Shown here one piece after another: positions 17,026 through 25,195 of a DNA stretch of 64,000 nt. The stretch comes from JAKPAM01 sp047601745 (GTDB lineage Bacteria > Pseudomonadota > Gammaproteobacteria > Burkholderiales > Burkholderiaceae_E): positions 806,001 through 870,000 of the forward strand of contig JASGIS010000001.1 of NCBI GenBank assembly GCA_047601745.1, written 5' to 3'. The position numbers and the translations under genes were made by a program. Numbering within the stretch: position 1 is the first letter of the stretch; every line of letters begins with the position of its first letter. A model generated the notes under the pieces. It was not told the DNA's origin. It made no database searches and saw only the letters and a program-made list of their open reading frames with translations.

Positions 17026-17472
17026 CTAATCGTCGATCAACCGCTTACCGAGGCTGATCACGTCGTCGACGCGGTAACCGAGCCGTTCGTAGAACGAGAC
17101 CGCGGCACGGTTCGACGCACGCACCTGCAGGCTCAGCTTGGGGCCGCCGAACGCGGTCAGCCGCTGCTCGAGTTCGGCCATCAGCCGGGCGCCGACGCCG
17201 CGGCGCTGCCAGGCCGGCGAGACGGCCAGGTAGTTGACCCAGCCGCGATGGCCGTCGTATCCCATCATCGCCGATGCGATCGGCGCCGCGTCCGGCGGCT
17301 CGGCCGGCACGACGACCAGGAACCATTCGGGCTGCACCGCCTGCTTGCGGGCGATGTCCTTGTCCGGGTCGTTCCAGGGCCGCACGAGCCCGCACTCCTG
17401 CCACAGCGCGACGACCGCGTCACGGTCGGCATCGCGATACGGACGCACGAACAGACCGTCGCCGCCGGTCAT
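17026..17472 (-). CDS. GNAT family acetyltransferase, YpeA-like
   Basis: A 148-residue GCN5-related acetyltransferase. The acetyl-CoA loop is AVSPAWQRRGVGARLMAEL, and the C-terminal SNRAAVSFYERLGYR with SLGKRL matches the YpeA group. That group has no established substrate. The start at 17472 (MTGGDGLFVRPYRDAD) fits the family length; an ATG at 17493 is also possible and neither has a strong ribosome-binding site. It is convergent with the adhesin-like gene, about 27 bases from its stop, and divergent from the MBL hydrolase gene. Confidence 0.85.
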   Translation of the reverse strand: MTGGDGLFVRPYRDADRDAVVALWQECGLVRPWNDPDKDIARKQAVQPEWFLVVVPAEPPDAAPIASAMMGYDGHRGWVNYLAVSPAWQRRGVGARLMAELEQRLTAFGGPKLSLQVRASNRAAVSFYERLGYRVDDVISLGKRLIDD

Positions 17473-17643
17473 CGCGCGATGCCGGACTCGCATGCGAGTC
17501 CGCGGGTCGAACAGCTCGTCATGGCCCCTCCCAGGCGGCCGGCGCCTGCATGGTCCGGGCAGCCGACGTACACTCCACCAGAACGGGCATTGTAGTTCGA
17601 TTGGAGTTTCAGTGAATAAAATCAATGACATGGCGGGTGCGGC

Positions 17644-18738
17644 ATGAACGCGCCGGCCAACATCCTCGAGCAGCAGCTCGTCTATCCGCTCGGCGAGCGG
17701 CTGCCGGCGCCGGCCGAGCGGATCGAGGTCGCTCCCGACATCTTCTGGATCAGGATGCCGCTGCCGTTCGCGCTCGATCACATCAACCTGTGGCTCGTGC
17801 GCGATGAGTTCGCCGGCCGCGACGGCTGGACGCTGATCGACACCGGCGCCTCGACGCGCGACACGCGCGCGCTGTGGGAGCGGGTGTTCGCCGACGGGCT
17901 CGACGGACTGCCGATCGTGCGCGTGCTGTGCACGCACACGCATCCGGATCACGTCGGCCTGGCGGACTGGATCGGCCAGCGCTTCGAGGCGCCGCTGTGG
18001 ATGAGCCTCGGCGAATACTCGACCGGCCGCACGTGGTCGATCAACGACGAGCGCTCGGTGCGGATGAACCTCGCGCATTTCCAGCGGCACGGCGTGCAGG
18101 ACGGTCCGCTGCTCGAAGGCGTGCGCCAGCGCAGCGACCGGCCGTTCACGTCGCTGGTGCCGTCGATGCCCGGCAGCTTCCGGCGCATCAACGACGGCGA
18201 GATCATCGAGATCGGCCGGCGCGGGGACAGGCACCGGTGGCGCGCGATCTTCGGCTACGGCCATTCGCCCGAGCACGTCGCGCTGTACGACGAGGCCCGC
18301 CGCCTGCTGTTCTCGGGCGACATGATCCTGCCGCGGATCTCCAGCAACGTGTCGGTGTTCGAGATGGAACCCGAGGCGAACCCGGTCGCCTGGTACATGG
18401 ACTCGCTGCGCCGCTACGAGGACTGCGCGCCGGACACGCTGGCCTTTCCGTCGCACGGCCGGCCGTTCCGCAACATCCACCGGCGCATCGAGCAGTTGAT
18501 CGAGCATCACGAGGAGCGGCTGGCCGTCGTGCTCGAAGCCTGCCGGCAACGGCCGATGCACGCGGCCGAGACGGTGCCGGTGATGTTCCAGCGCGAATTC
18601 GACACGCAGCAGACGACGTTCGCGATCGGCGAGACGCTCGCGCACCTGCATGCGCTGTGGTACCGCGGCCTCGTGCGCCGCGAAACGGGCGCCGACGGCA
18701 TCGTGCGGTTCTCGGCGACCGGCGCGCCGCCGCGATGA
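17644..18738 (+). CDS. MBL-fold metallo-hydrolase
   Basis: A 364-residue metallo-beta-lactamase-fold hydrolase. The metal motif THTHPDH is near residue 100, followed by GHSPEHV, SGDMILP and a late SHGRPF histidine, giving a binuclear metal site. A C-terminal region of about 100 residues with a helical ALWYRGLVRRE segment resembles the LACTB2-like winged-helix tail. The physiological substrate is unknown; relatives act on thioesters, lactones or nucleic acids. Its TGA overlaps the ATG of arfB (ATGA), so the two are translationally coupled. Confidence 0.9.
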   Translation: MNAPANILEQQLVYPLGERLPAPAERIEVAPDIFWIRMPLPFALDHINLWLVRDEFAGRDGWTLIDTGASTRDTRALWERVFADGLDGLPIVRVLCTHTHPDHVGLADWIGQRFEAPLWMSLGEYSTGRTWSINDERSVRMNLAHFQRHGVQDGPLLEGVRQRSDRPFTSLVPSMPGSFRRINDGEIIEIGRRGDRHRWRAIFGYGHSPEHVALYDEARRLLFSGDMILPRISSNVSVFEMEPEANPVAWYMDSLRRYEDCAPDTLAFPSHGRPFRNIHRRIEQLIEHHEERLAVVLEACRQRPMHAAETVPVMFQREFDTQQTTFAIGETLAHLHALWYRGLVRRETGADGIVRFSATGAPPR

Positions 18739-19154
18739 TCCCGATCACCTCGACGATCGTGCTCGACGACGGCGAGGTCGAACTGAGCGCGATCCGCTCG
18801 CAGGGCGCCGGCGGCCAGCACGTCAACAAGGTGTCGACGGCGATCCAGTTGCGCTTCGACATCCGCGCCTCGTCGCTGCCCGAACCGGTCCGCGAGCGGC
18901 TGCTCGCATCGAACGACCGGCGGATCAGCGGCGACGGCGTGCTGGTGATCAAGGCGCAGCGCCATCGCAGCCAGGAACTGAACCGGCGCGATGCGCTGGA
19001 CAAGCTGCGCGAGATCGTGGCAGCGGCCTCGGTCGTACGCGCGCCGCGGCGGGCGACGGCGCCGACTCGCGCATCGATGTTCCGCCGCCTCGAAAGCAAG
19101 GCCCGCCGCGCGCAGGTCAAGGGTCTGCGGCGCGCGGTCGGTCGAGACGATTAG
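18735..19154 (+). CDS. arfB: Alternative ribosome-rescue factor / peptidyl-tRNA hydrolase ArfB
   Basis: A 139-residue release-factor-like protein of the ArfB (YaeJ) family, which frees ribosomes stalled without a stop codon. The catalytic GGQ is at residues 26-28 in RSQGAGGQHVNKVSTAIQL. The C-terminal tail is strongly basic (KARRAQVKGLRR), the part that enters the empty mRNA channel. Length is typical. It overlaps the MBL hydrolase stop by four bases, so expression depends on that gene's promoter. Confidence 0.94.
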   Translation: MIPITSTIVLDDGEVELSAIRSQGAGGQHVNKVSTAIQLRFDIRASSLPEPVRERLLASNDRRISGDGVLVIKAQRHRSQELNRRDALDKLREIVAAASVVRAPRRATAPTRASMFRRLESKARRAQVKGLRRAVGRDD

Positions 19155-19169
19155 CGTCCGCTGATCGGC

Positions 19170-19188
19170 GCCTGTTCACCACACTAAG
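19170..19188. repeat. Partial copy of the cctgttcac element
   Basis: The sequence gcctgttcaccacactaag repeats the left part of the element at 9721-9780 with four bases missing in the middle. It lies in the same setting, between two convergent gene ends (arfB and the LivK-like receptor). No pairing right arm remains, although a short palindrome ccgcgatcgcgcgg follows. Confidence 0.45.
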
Positions 19189-19238
19189 CCGCGATCGCGC
19201 GGCGACGCCGCCATCCGCTGCTCGAGCAAGGCCTTCGC

Positions 19239-20405
19239 TTACTTCAGCAAGGTCCAGTTGCCGTCCTTGACAGTGATCAGCACGCGGCCGCGCTGATCGA
19301 AGCCGCTGTGGTCCTCGGGCGTCATGTTGTAGACGCCCTGCGTGCCGACCAGGTCCTTGACGCTCTCGAGCGCGTCGCGCAGCGCGGCGCGAAACTCGCG
19401 CGTGCCGGGCTTGGCCTTGGCGGCGGCGATCGGAACCGTGCGCTGCAACAGCAGGCCCGCGTCGAAGACGTTGGCGCCGAACGTGGCCGGCTTGCTGCCG
19501 TTGATCTTTTCATAAGCGGCGATGTAGTCGGACGCGATCTTCTTGGACGGGTTGCTGTCGGCGATCTCGGGCAGCACCAGCATCAGGCTGGCCGCGAGCA
19601 CCGTGCCCTCGACCTTCTTGCCGCCGAGCCGCAGGAAATCGGGCAGCGCCGCGCCGTGCGTCTGGTACATCCGGCCGCGATAACCCTGGTCGTACAGCGT
19701 GACCTGCGGCAGCACCGACGGACCGCCGGGCGCCGTGATCAGCACCGCGTCGGGCTTGGACGCGATCACGCGCAGACCCTGGCCGGTGGCCGACGTATCG
19801 GTGCGGTTGAACTTCTCGCTGGCCACGACCTTCAGGCCCTTGGGCTCGGCCATCGCCGAGAAGACCTTGTGCCAGTTCTCGCCATAAGGATCGTTGGTGC
19901 CGAACAGCGCCACGGTCTTGACGCCGACCTTGACCATGTGGGCGATCAGCGCCTCGGCGATGATGTCGTCGTTCTGCGTGGTCTTGAACACCCACTTCTT
20001 CTGCTCGGTCATCGGCAGCACGACGATCGCGCCGCCGGTCGGCGACAGCATCGGCACGCCGGCCTCGGCGATGAACGGCAGCACGCCCATCGCGTTCGGC
20101 GTGCCGGGCGGCCCGATCAGCGCGTCGATGTTCTGCTCGGCGATCAGCTTCTTGACGGCGGTGACCGACGCGGTCGTGTCGCTGGCATCGTCCAGCGTCG
20201 TGTACTCGACCGTCAGGTCGCCGATGCGGGTCGGCAGCAGCGGCACGGTGTTGCGCTGCGGGATGCCGACCTGCGCGGTCGGACCGGTGGCCGACACCAG
20301 CACCCCGACCTTGACCTGGGCCTGCACGGCCGCGGCCGACGACAGGCCGGCGGCCACCATGGCGGCCATGGCCACCCGAAGCGCCGAAAGACGCGCGTAC
20401 TTCAT
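19239..20405 (-). CDS. ABC transporter substrate-binding protein, branched-chain amino acid (LivK) type
   Basis: A 388-residue periplasmic binding protein of the Leu/Ile/Val family, the receptor of an ABC importer. The signal peptide is MKYARLSALRVAMAAMVAAGLSS-type with cleavage after VQAQ. The mature start VKVGVLVSATGPTAQVG and a later GTNDPYGENW are typical of the family. Start 20405 has aggag nine bases upstream; an ATG six bases earlier leaves only three bases of spacing. No permease or ATPase gene is adjacent, so this is an orphan receptor. The ligand (amino acid, aromatic acid or other) cannot be told. Confidence 0.9.
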   Translation of the reverse strand: MKYARLSALRVAMAAMVAAGLSSAAAVQAQVKVGVLVSATGPTAQVGIPQRNTVPLLPTRIGDLTVEYTTLDDASDTTASVTAVKKLIAEQNIDALIGPPGTPNAMGVLPFIAEAGVPMLSPTGGAIVVLPMTEQKKWVFKTTQNDDIIAEALIAHMVKVGVKTVALFGTNDPYGENWHKVFSAMAEPKGLKVVASEKFNRTDTSATGQGLRVIASKPDAVLITAPGGPSVLPQVTLYDQGYRGRMYQTHGAALPDFLRLGGKKVEGTVLAASLMLVLPEIADSNPSKKIASDYIAAYEKINGSKPATFGANVFDAGLLLQRTVPIAAAKAKPGTREFRAALRDALESVKDLVGTQGVYNMTPEDHSGFDQRGRVLITVKDGNWTLLK

Positions 20406-20464
20406 GGACATCCACTCCTGGGCTGAACGGAAATCGAAAAAAGCGACGGGCCGGGCCGGCCGGA

Positions 20465-21316
20465 TCAGGAAAGCGCCCCCAGCGCCTGCAACTGCGCGTC
20501 GACCTGCTCGGCCCAGCCGCGATTGGCGGCCGGGCTGGCCGGGCTCGGATGCAGGATCGAGCCGATCCGCGGCGGCGGACCCGACGCGGGCATTGTATCG
20601 ACGACGGCCTGCAGCCGGGCCCGCGCGAAGCCGCCGATGCCGACCGCGAACTCGGGCCGCAGCAGCGCCAGCGCGGTGGCCAGATGCCGGTCGCAGAACG
20701 CGTACAGCGCCGCCCGCTCGGCCGCCGGCAGCTTGTCCGGCGTGAAGTTGCGCCCGCTGGCCTCGAGAAACCCCAGCGGACAGTAGTTGACGACGAAGCA
20801 TTCGGCGAAGAACCGCTCGGCGCTGCCCCAGCGTTCGGCCGCCCATCCCCACAGCCGCCGGCCGCTGACCTCGGAGCGCTTGCACGCGAAGCCTTCGATC
20901 GGCCGCTTCGGATGCATGTCCGCCGGCTGCGACACCGGCGCGACGATGCCCATCCAGTCGCGCACCGCGGCCACCTCGCCGAACGGCACGCCGATCTGCA
21001 TCATGCCGAACGGCCCGGGGTTCATGCCCAGGAACACGATCCGCTTGCGGCCGTTGCCGAAGCGCTCCAGGTACAGCCGGTGCGGCGCCCAAGCGTAGTC
21101 GAGCGGGTTGTACACGTGCGCGACCGGCGGCGCGAAGTGCAAGGTGTCGAGTTCTTCGGCCAGCTCGCGCGCCGCGGCGATCAGGCCGGCACTGGTCGAC
21201 GCGTCGGCGTGGACGTCGGATTGACCGGATTGACCGGATTGACCGGAATGACCGGAATGACCGGTCTGATCGGCCGGCGGAACGACCGGACGGCGGGAGG
21301 AAACAGGCGTCGGCAT
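20465..21316 (-). CDS. SMUG1-type uracil-DNA glycosylase
   Basis: A 283-residue protein of the SMUG1 branch of uracil-DNA glycosylases, which remove uracil (and oxidised pyrimidines) from DNA in base-excision repair. Motif 1 is GMNPGPFGMMQIGVPFGE and motif 2 is HPSPASPAANRGW, both close to the animal SMUG1 forms. The first about 40 residues are a low-complexity leader in which His/Gln-Ser-Gly triplets are encoded by a 9-bp tandem array (21218-21271). The core starts around TLHFAPPVAHVYNPLDYAW. The start codon is uncertain because no ribosome-binding site is evident. It is divergent from a small membrane-protein gene. Confidence 0.9.
   Translation of the reverse strand: MPTPVSSRRPVVPPADQTGHSGHSGQSGQSGQSDVHADASTSAGLIAAARELAEELDTLHFAPPVAHVYNPLDYAWAPHRLYLERFGNGRKRIVFLGMNPGPFGMMQIGVPFGEVAAVRDWMGIVAPVSQPADMHPKRPIEGFACKRSEVSGRRLWGWAAERWGSAERFFAECFVVNYCPLGFLEASGRNFTPDKLPAAERAALYAFCDRHLATALALLRPEFAVGIGGFARARLQAVVDTMPASGPPPRIGSILHPSPASPAANRGWAEQVDAQLQALGALS
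21218..21271 (-). repeat. 9-bp tandem array inside the SMUG glycosylase gene
   Basis: Six units run head to tail: ggattgacc three times, ggaatgacc twice and ggtctgatc once. On the coding strand they give Gln/His-Ser-Gly triplets in the unstructured N-terminus. Copy number could change in steps of three residues without breaking the frame. Confidence 0.9.
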
Positions 21317-21394
21317 GACAACGAGCAAGGAAAGCGCGCCCGAAGGGACGCAGGCACAATGATGATAGCCGGTGGTCCGGAAAAGGAGCGTCGC

Positions 21395-21790
21395 GTGCGC
21401 GGATTCGGGATGAGGATGGGAGCATGGCTGGGCCTGCTCGCGATCGGACTGGCGATGGTCCGATGGCTGCCGGGGCCCGCCGGAGGCCAGTTCATCGGCG
21501 CCGTCGGCGTGTCGTTCACCTGGATACTGCTGGAGGGCCCGCTGTTCGCATGGTTCGGTCGCCACGCATTTCCCGAACCGCGGACGACGTTGCTGGGCAT
21601 CGACAACAGCCATTGGCTCGCGGGCCTCGCGGCCGTCGGCGCCGTCTCGATCGGACTGTCGTGCATCATCGAGCGCGGCGCGAAAGCGATGGCGGCCATC
21701 GGCGCGATCCTGTTCGTCGCCTCGTGCTTCACGTGGATCGAGGACAACCTTGCCAGAAGGCAGCGGACGCCGGCCGCGCCGCCCGCCTGA
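21395..21790 (+). CDS. Small integral membrane protein of unknown function
   Basis: A 131-residue protein with about four hydrophobic segments (roughly residues 6-25, 29-45, 64-83 and 87-107). The GTG at 21395 is chosen because aaggag stands seven bases upstream; the in-frame ATGs near 21359 lack this. The order is VRGFGMRMGAWLGLLAIGLA, then VGVSFTWILLEGPLF, then AGLAAVGAVSIGLSCI, then ILFVASCFTWIEDN. No family is recognised. It is divergent from the SMUG glycosylase gene and is followed by a hairpin at 21817-21840. Confidence 0.65.
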   Translation: MRGFGMRMGAWLGLLAIGLAMVRWLPGPAGGQFIGAVGVSFTWILLEGPLFAWFGRHAFPEPRTTLLGIDNSHWLAGLAAVGAVSIGLSCIIERGAKAMAAIGAILFVASCFTWIEDNLARRQRTPAAPPA

Positions 21791-21816
21791 TCAGAAAGGC
21801 CTGAACCAAATGAAAA

Positions 21817-21840
21817 GGGGCGCAGGTCAGACTGCGCCCC
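21817..21840. terminator. GC-rich hairpin after the membrane-protein gene
   Basis: The sequence ggggcgcaggtcagactgcg ccccg contains a perfect 8-bp stem (ggggcgca with tgcgcccc) around an 8-base loop. It is 26 bases after the stop at 21790. There is no T-run after it on the plus strand, but aaaa precedes it, so it would resemble an intrinsic terminator when read from the minus strand. Confidence 0.5.
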
Positions 21841-22036
21841 CGAGCCGCGAGTGGCGGCTGCTTTGACGCCGGCAGCCCTTTCCGATACGGTCGACCTCGC
21901 GGGGATTAGGGGCGTTATCGTCGCCCCAGGGTTGGTCCGCTTGGCCCGCCTGGACAAGAGCGTGTCGCGTGAGGAAAGATTAGGACGATCGCTTGCCGCG
22001 GTCAAGATGCGTTGCGACAAACATGAGGAATCCCCG

Positions 22037-23329
22037 ATGAACGCCCGAGAAGATACCCCCCGGCCCGATACCTCGACTCAGACCGCGACCGATCGACTAC
22101 GCGTCGACGGCCGGCGCTTATGGGATTCGCTGATGGCGCTGGCGCGGATCGGCGGCACCGCCAAGGGCGGCGTGTGCCGGCTGGCGCTGACGGACCTGGA
22201 CCGCCAGGGGCGCGACCTGGTCGTCGGTTGGGCACGCGAGGCGGGACTGACGGTGACGATCGACCGGATCGGCAACGGCTTCCTGCGGCGTGCCGGACGC
22301 AACGACGCGCTGCCGCCGATCGTCACCGGCAGCCACATCGACACGCAGCCGACCGGCGGCAAGTTCGACGGCAACTACGGCGTGCTGGCCGGCCTCGAAG
22401 TGATGCGCACGCTGAACGACGCGGGCATCGAAACCGAAGCGCCGCTCGAAGTGGTGTTCTGGACCAACGAAGAAGGCTCGCGCTTCGTGCCGGTGATGAT
22501 GGGATCGGGCGTGTTCGCCGGCGCGTTCACGCTAGCTCACGCTTATGCGGCGACCGACCTCGACGGACGCACCGTGCACGACGAACTAACCAAAATCGGT
22601 TATGTCGGCGAGCAAACGCCGGGCGAGCATCCGATCGGCGCTTATTTCGAAGCCCACATCGAACAGGGCCCGGTGCTCGAGGATGCCGGCGTGACGATCG
22701 GCGTCGTCGACGCGGTGCTGGGCTTGAACTGGTACGACTGCACGGTGACCGGCATGGAGGCGCACGCCGGCCCGACGCCGATGGCGCTGCGCCGCGACGC
22801 GCTGCAGGCGGCCACCGGCATCATGCAGCAGGTGATCGCCATCGCCGACCGCTACCCGCCTTATGGCCGCGGCACCGTCGGCATGGTCCAGGTGTTTCCG
22901 AACAGCCGCAACGTGATTCCGGGGCAGGTCAAGTTCTCGATCGACCTGCGCAACGTCAGCGCCGATCTGCTCGAGCGGATGGAAGCGGACCTGCAGGCGG
23001 TGCTCGATCGCGCACGGCGCGACACCGGGCTGGCGATCGATCTGCAGAAGGTGTCGAGCTTCGCGCCCTGCCCGTTCGACGCCACCTGCGTGTCCGCCGT
23101 GCGGCAGGCCGCGCAGGCGCTCGGTTATTCGCACATGGATGCGGTGTCGGGCGCTGGACACGACGCCGTGTACGTGGCGCGACTCGCGCCGACCTCGATG
23201 ATCTTCGTACCGTGCAAGGACGGCATCAGCCACAACGAGATCGAGGACGCCAAGCCCGAGCATCTCGAGGCCGGGTGCAACGTGCTGCTGCACGCGATGC
23301 TCGGGCACGCGAAGATCGCCGGCCGCTAG
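22037..23329 (+). CDS. Zn-dependent amidase/hydrolase, N-carbamoyl-L-amino acid hydrolase / allantoate amidohydrolase family
   Basis: A 430-residue M20-type metallo-amidohydrolase that cleaves carbamoyl or ureido amides. The metal ligands are in TGSHIDTQPTGGKFDGNYG and in WTNEEGSRF. The dimer and substrate region is GMEAHAGPTPM, and the last histidine is in GISHNEIE. The start at 22037 follows gaggaatccccg; the frame is open further upstream but without a good site. The family includes beta-ureidopropionases and allantoate amidohydrolases, so a nitrogen-scavenging role is likely, though no pyrimidine or purine genes are adjacent. Confidence 0.88.
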   Translation: MNAREDTPRPDTSTQTATDRLRVDGRRLWDSLMALARIGGTAKGGVCRLALTDLDRQGRDLVVGWAREAGLTVTIDRIGNGFLRRAGRNDALPPIVTGSHIDTQPTGGKFDGNYGVLAGLEVMRTLNDAGIETEAPLEVVFWTNEEGSRFVPVMMGSGVFAGAFTLAHAYAATDLDGRTVHDELTKIGYVGEQTPGEHPIGAYFEAHIEQGPVLEDAGVTIGVVDAVLGLNWYDCTVTGMEAHAGPTPMALRRDALQAATGIMQQVIAIADRYPPYGRGTVGMVQVFPNSRNVIPGQVKFSIDLRNVSADLLERMEADLQAVLDRARRDTGLAIDLQKVSSFAPCPFDATCVSAVRQAAQALGYSHMDAVSGAGHDAVYVARLAPTSMIFVPCKDGISHNEIEDAKPEHLEAGCNVLLHAMLGHAKIAGR

Positions 23330-23336
23330 TACCTGA

Positions 23337-23390
23337 ACAACCCGGTACCGGAACACCCGGACGACAACCCGGTGCCGGAACACCCGGACG
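23337..23390. repeat. 27-bp tandem duplication
   Basis: Two head-to-tail copies of a 27-base unit beginning acaacccggtaccggaacac differ at one position (ta/tg). They lie seven bases after the amidohydrolase stop and before the convergent receptor gene. Each unit is itself built of acccgg-like hexamers. Confidence 0.85.
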
Positions 23391-23438
23391 AAGCGATCTT
23401 CGTTCGGTCCGGGCGACGACGCTCGGACGGGCGCCGGA

Positions 23439-24458
23439 TCATCCGTTGAGGATCGTTCGACCGACCTGCCGGACCAGGCTCGTGATGCGCTGATGCTGGT
23501 CGGCGAAAGCCTGGTCGGCCTCGGCCTGCGTGCGGATCGGCTTGGCGACGTGCCGCCCTTCCTGTTCGAGGCGGGCACGGATGTCCGGGGTCGTCAGCGC
23601 CACCTCGACCGCGTGACGCAGCACGTCGAGCCGCTCGACCGGCGTGCCCTTGCGAACGAAGTAACCGCCGCCGATCGTGTAGACGAAATCCGGCACGTGC
23701 CGGCTCTGCGTGATCAACGGGATGTCGGCCAGCGGCGCGGGCAGCGCCCGCGAGAAACTGGTCAGGATCCGCAGCCGCTGCTGCGCCTGCATCGCCTGGA
23801 AATTGGTCTGGTACGGCAGGATCGCGAAATCCACCTGCCCGCCGGCCACGTCCTGCAGCGCCGGCGCGCCGCCCTTGTACGGCACGTGCAGCAGGTTCGT
23901 GCGGGTCCGCAGCGCCAGCGCCTCGCCCATCAGGTGGTACATCGAGTCGACGCCGACGGTTCCGTAGGTCAGTTGCCGGGCCGGATCCGCCTTCGCGTAG
24001 TCGATGAACTCGTCGATCGTGCGCACCGGCAGGTCGTGGCGCGTCAGCAGCACCAGCGTCGCCTCGCTGATCGGCGCGACGTACCCGAAGTCGGACGGAC
24101 GGTAGCGCGCGGCCGGGTTGAGCATCGGCGCGAGAAAGATCTCGTTGGCCGAACCGTGGAACAGCATGTAGCCGTCGGCCGGCGCCTGCAGCACGCGGTT
24201 GGCGCCGAGCACGCCGGTACCGCCGCCGATGTTCTCGACGACGACCTGCTGCTTGAGCGTGGTCGTGAACGAGCCGGCGAAGATGCGCGCGCTGACGTCG
24301 CTGGAGCCGCCGGCCGGATACGGCACGACCAGGTTGATCAGGCGGCTGGGAAACGCATCATCGGCAAGGGCCGTTCCGGGCAGGGCCGACCAGCCGCCGA
24401 GCGACAGGGCCGCGCCGGCCCCCGTTCGGACGAACCGGCGGCGAGACAGAGAAGACAT
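23439..24458 (-). CDS. Tripartite tricarboxylate transporter (TctC/Bug) substrate-binding protein
   Basis: A 339-residue periplasmic receptor of the Bug/TctC family, which is greatly expanded in Burkholderiales and binds carboxylates or other small acids. The N-terminus MSSLSRRRFVRTGAGAALS carries a twin-arginine-like signal. The mature protein begins with INLVVPYPAGGSSDVSAR and has HVPYKGGAPALQDV, both hallmarks of the family. Start 24458 follows ggagccctc; an upstream ATG adds nine residues. No TctA or TctB membrane gene is nearby, so it is an orphan receptor. Ligand unknown. Confidence 0.92.
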   Translation of the reverse strand: MSSLSRRRFVRTGAGAALSLGGWSALPGTALADDAFPSRLINLVVPYPAGGSSDVSARIFAGSFTTTLKQQVVVENIGGGTGVLGANRVLQAPADGYMLFHGSANEIFLAPMLNPAARYRPSDFGYVAPISEATLVLLTRHDLPVRTIDEFIDYAKADPARQLTYGTVGVDSMYHLMGEALALRTRTNLLHVPYKGGAPALQDVAGGQVDFAILPYQTNFQAMQAQQRLRILTSFSRALPAPLADIPLITQSRHVPDFVYTIGGGYFVRKGTPVERLDVLRHAVEVALTTPDIRARLEQEGRHVAKPIRTQAEADQAFADQHQRITSLVRQVGRTILNG

Positions 24459-24582
24459 GAGGGCTCCGCGAAGGATGAGGGACATGCGCGGCCCGGACCG
24501 GCCGACATCCGTCGACCCGCGTCCCGGCGCGCGACGTCCGCCTTTCTATCATCTTTCACGGGGCATCTGTCGCTGCCCGCCC

Positions 24583-25029
24583 TCAGTTGGTCTTGGGCAT
24601 CGGCGGTTTCATCGCCGAATTCGGCGCCGTATCGCGCTGCATCTTGACGTCGGCCAGCACGCGGTCGCGCGCGGCCTTCGCCTCTTCGACGCAGGCGCTC
24701 TTGTCCTTGCCTTCGCGATCATCGCAGCGCTCCTTGGCGACCGCGTAGTCCGCGTCGGCCTTGGCCGTCGTCACCTTCAACTGGTCGCTCTCGGAGCCCG
24801 AATGCTGGTATTCGAGCTCGGCCTTGGCGACCTTTTCGCGCCCTTTGGCCTGCTCGACGCAGACGTCCTTGGCGTTGCCCTTCATGGCATCACACGCGGC
24901 CTTTTCCGACTTGTAGGTCGCGTCAATCTGTTTCTTGGCCGCCGAATACGCCTCGGCGCTCATGTTGGCGGCGTGCGCCCCGACCGACGCCATCAGGATG
25001 GCGGCCAGCGAGGTCTTGAGCGAGGTCAT
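24583..25029 (-). CDS. Periplasmic coiled-coil protein with duplicated two-cysteine module
   Basis: A 148-residue protein with a signal peptide ending at GAHA. The mature part is highly charged and helical and contains two related modules: CDAMKGNAKDVCVEQAKGRE and CDDREGKDKSACVEEAKAAR. Each module has two cysteines 11 residues apart, which could form a disulfide-closed helical hairpin. Proteins of this look are common in Burkholderiales and have no established function. The C-terminus is proline- and methionine-rich. It is a single gene upstream of the TctC receptor on the same strand, with about 120 bases between them. Confidence 0.75.
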   Translation of the reverse strand: MTSLKTSLAAILMASVGAHAANMSAEAYSAAKKQIDATYKSEKAACDAMKGNAKDVCVEQAKGREKVAKAELEYQHSGSESDQLKVTTAKADADYAVAKERCDDREGKDKSACVEEAKAARDRVLADVKMQRDTAPNSAMKPPMPKTN

Positions 25030-25195
25030 CTTGGTCTCCTGAACGTGAGAGCCGATCCGCGCCGGTCATCGCCGGAATCGGCATGCCGGACGGCATCGGG
25101 CCCGGAGATGGCAGTGTCCCCCCTGGCGCGGGCAGCCCCCACCGGACGATCGCGGATCGACCGGTAGTTCACGTCCTACGGGACAAGCGCTCGTC

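Noticed and set aside
19239..20405. Part of a complete ABC importer operon
   Set aside because: No permease or ATPase gene lies on either side.
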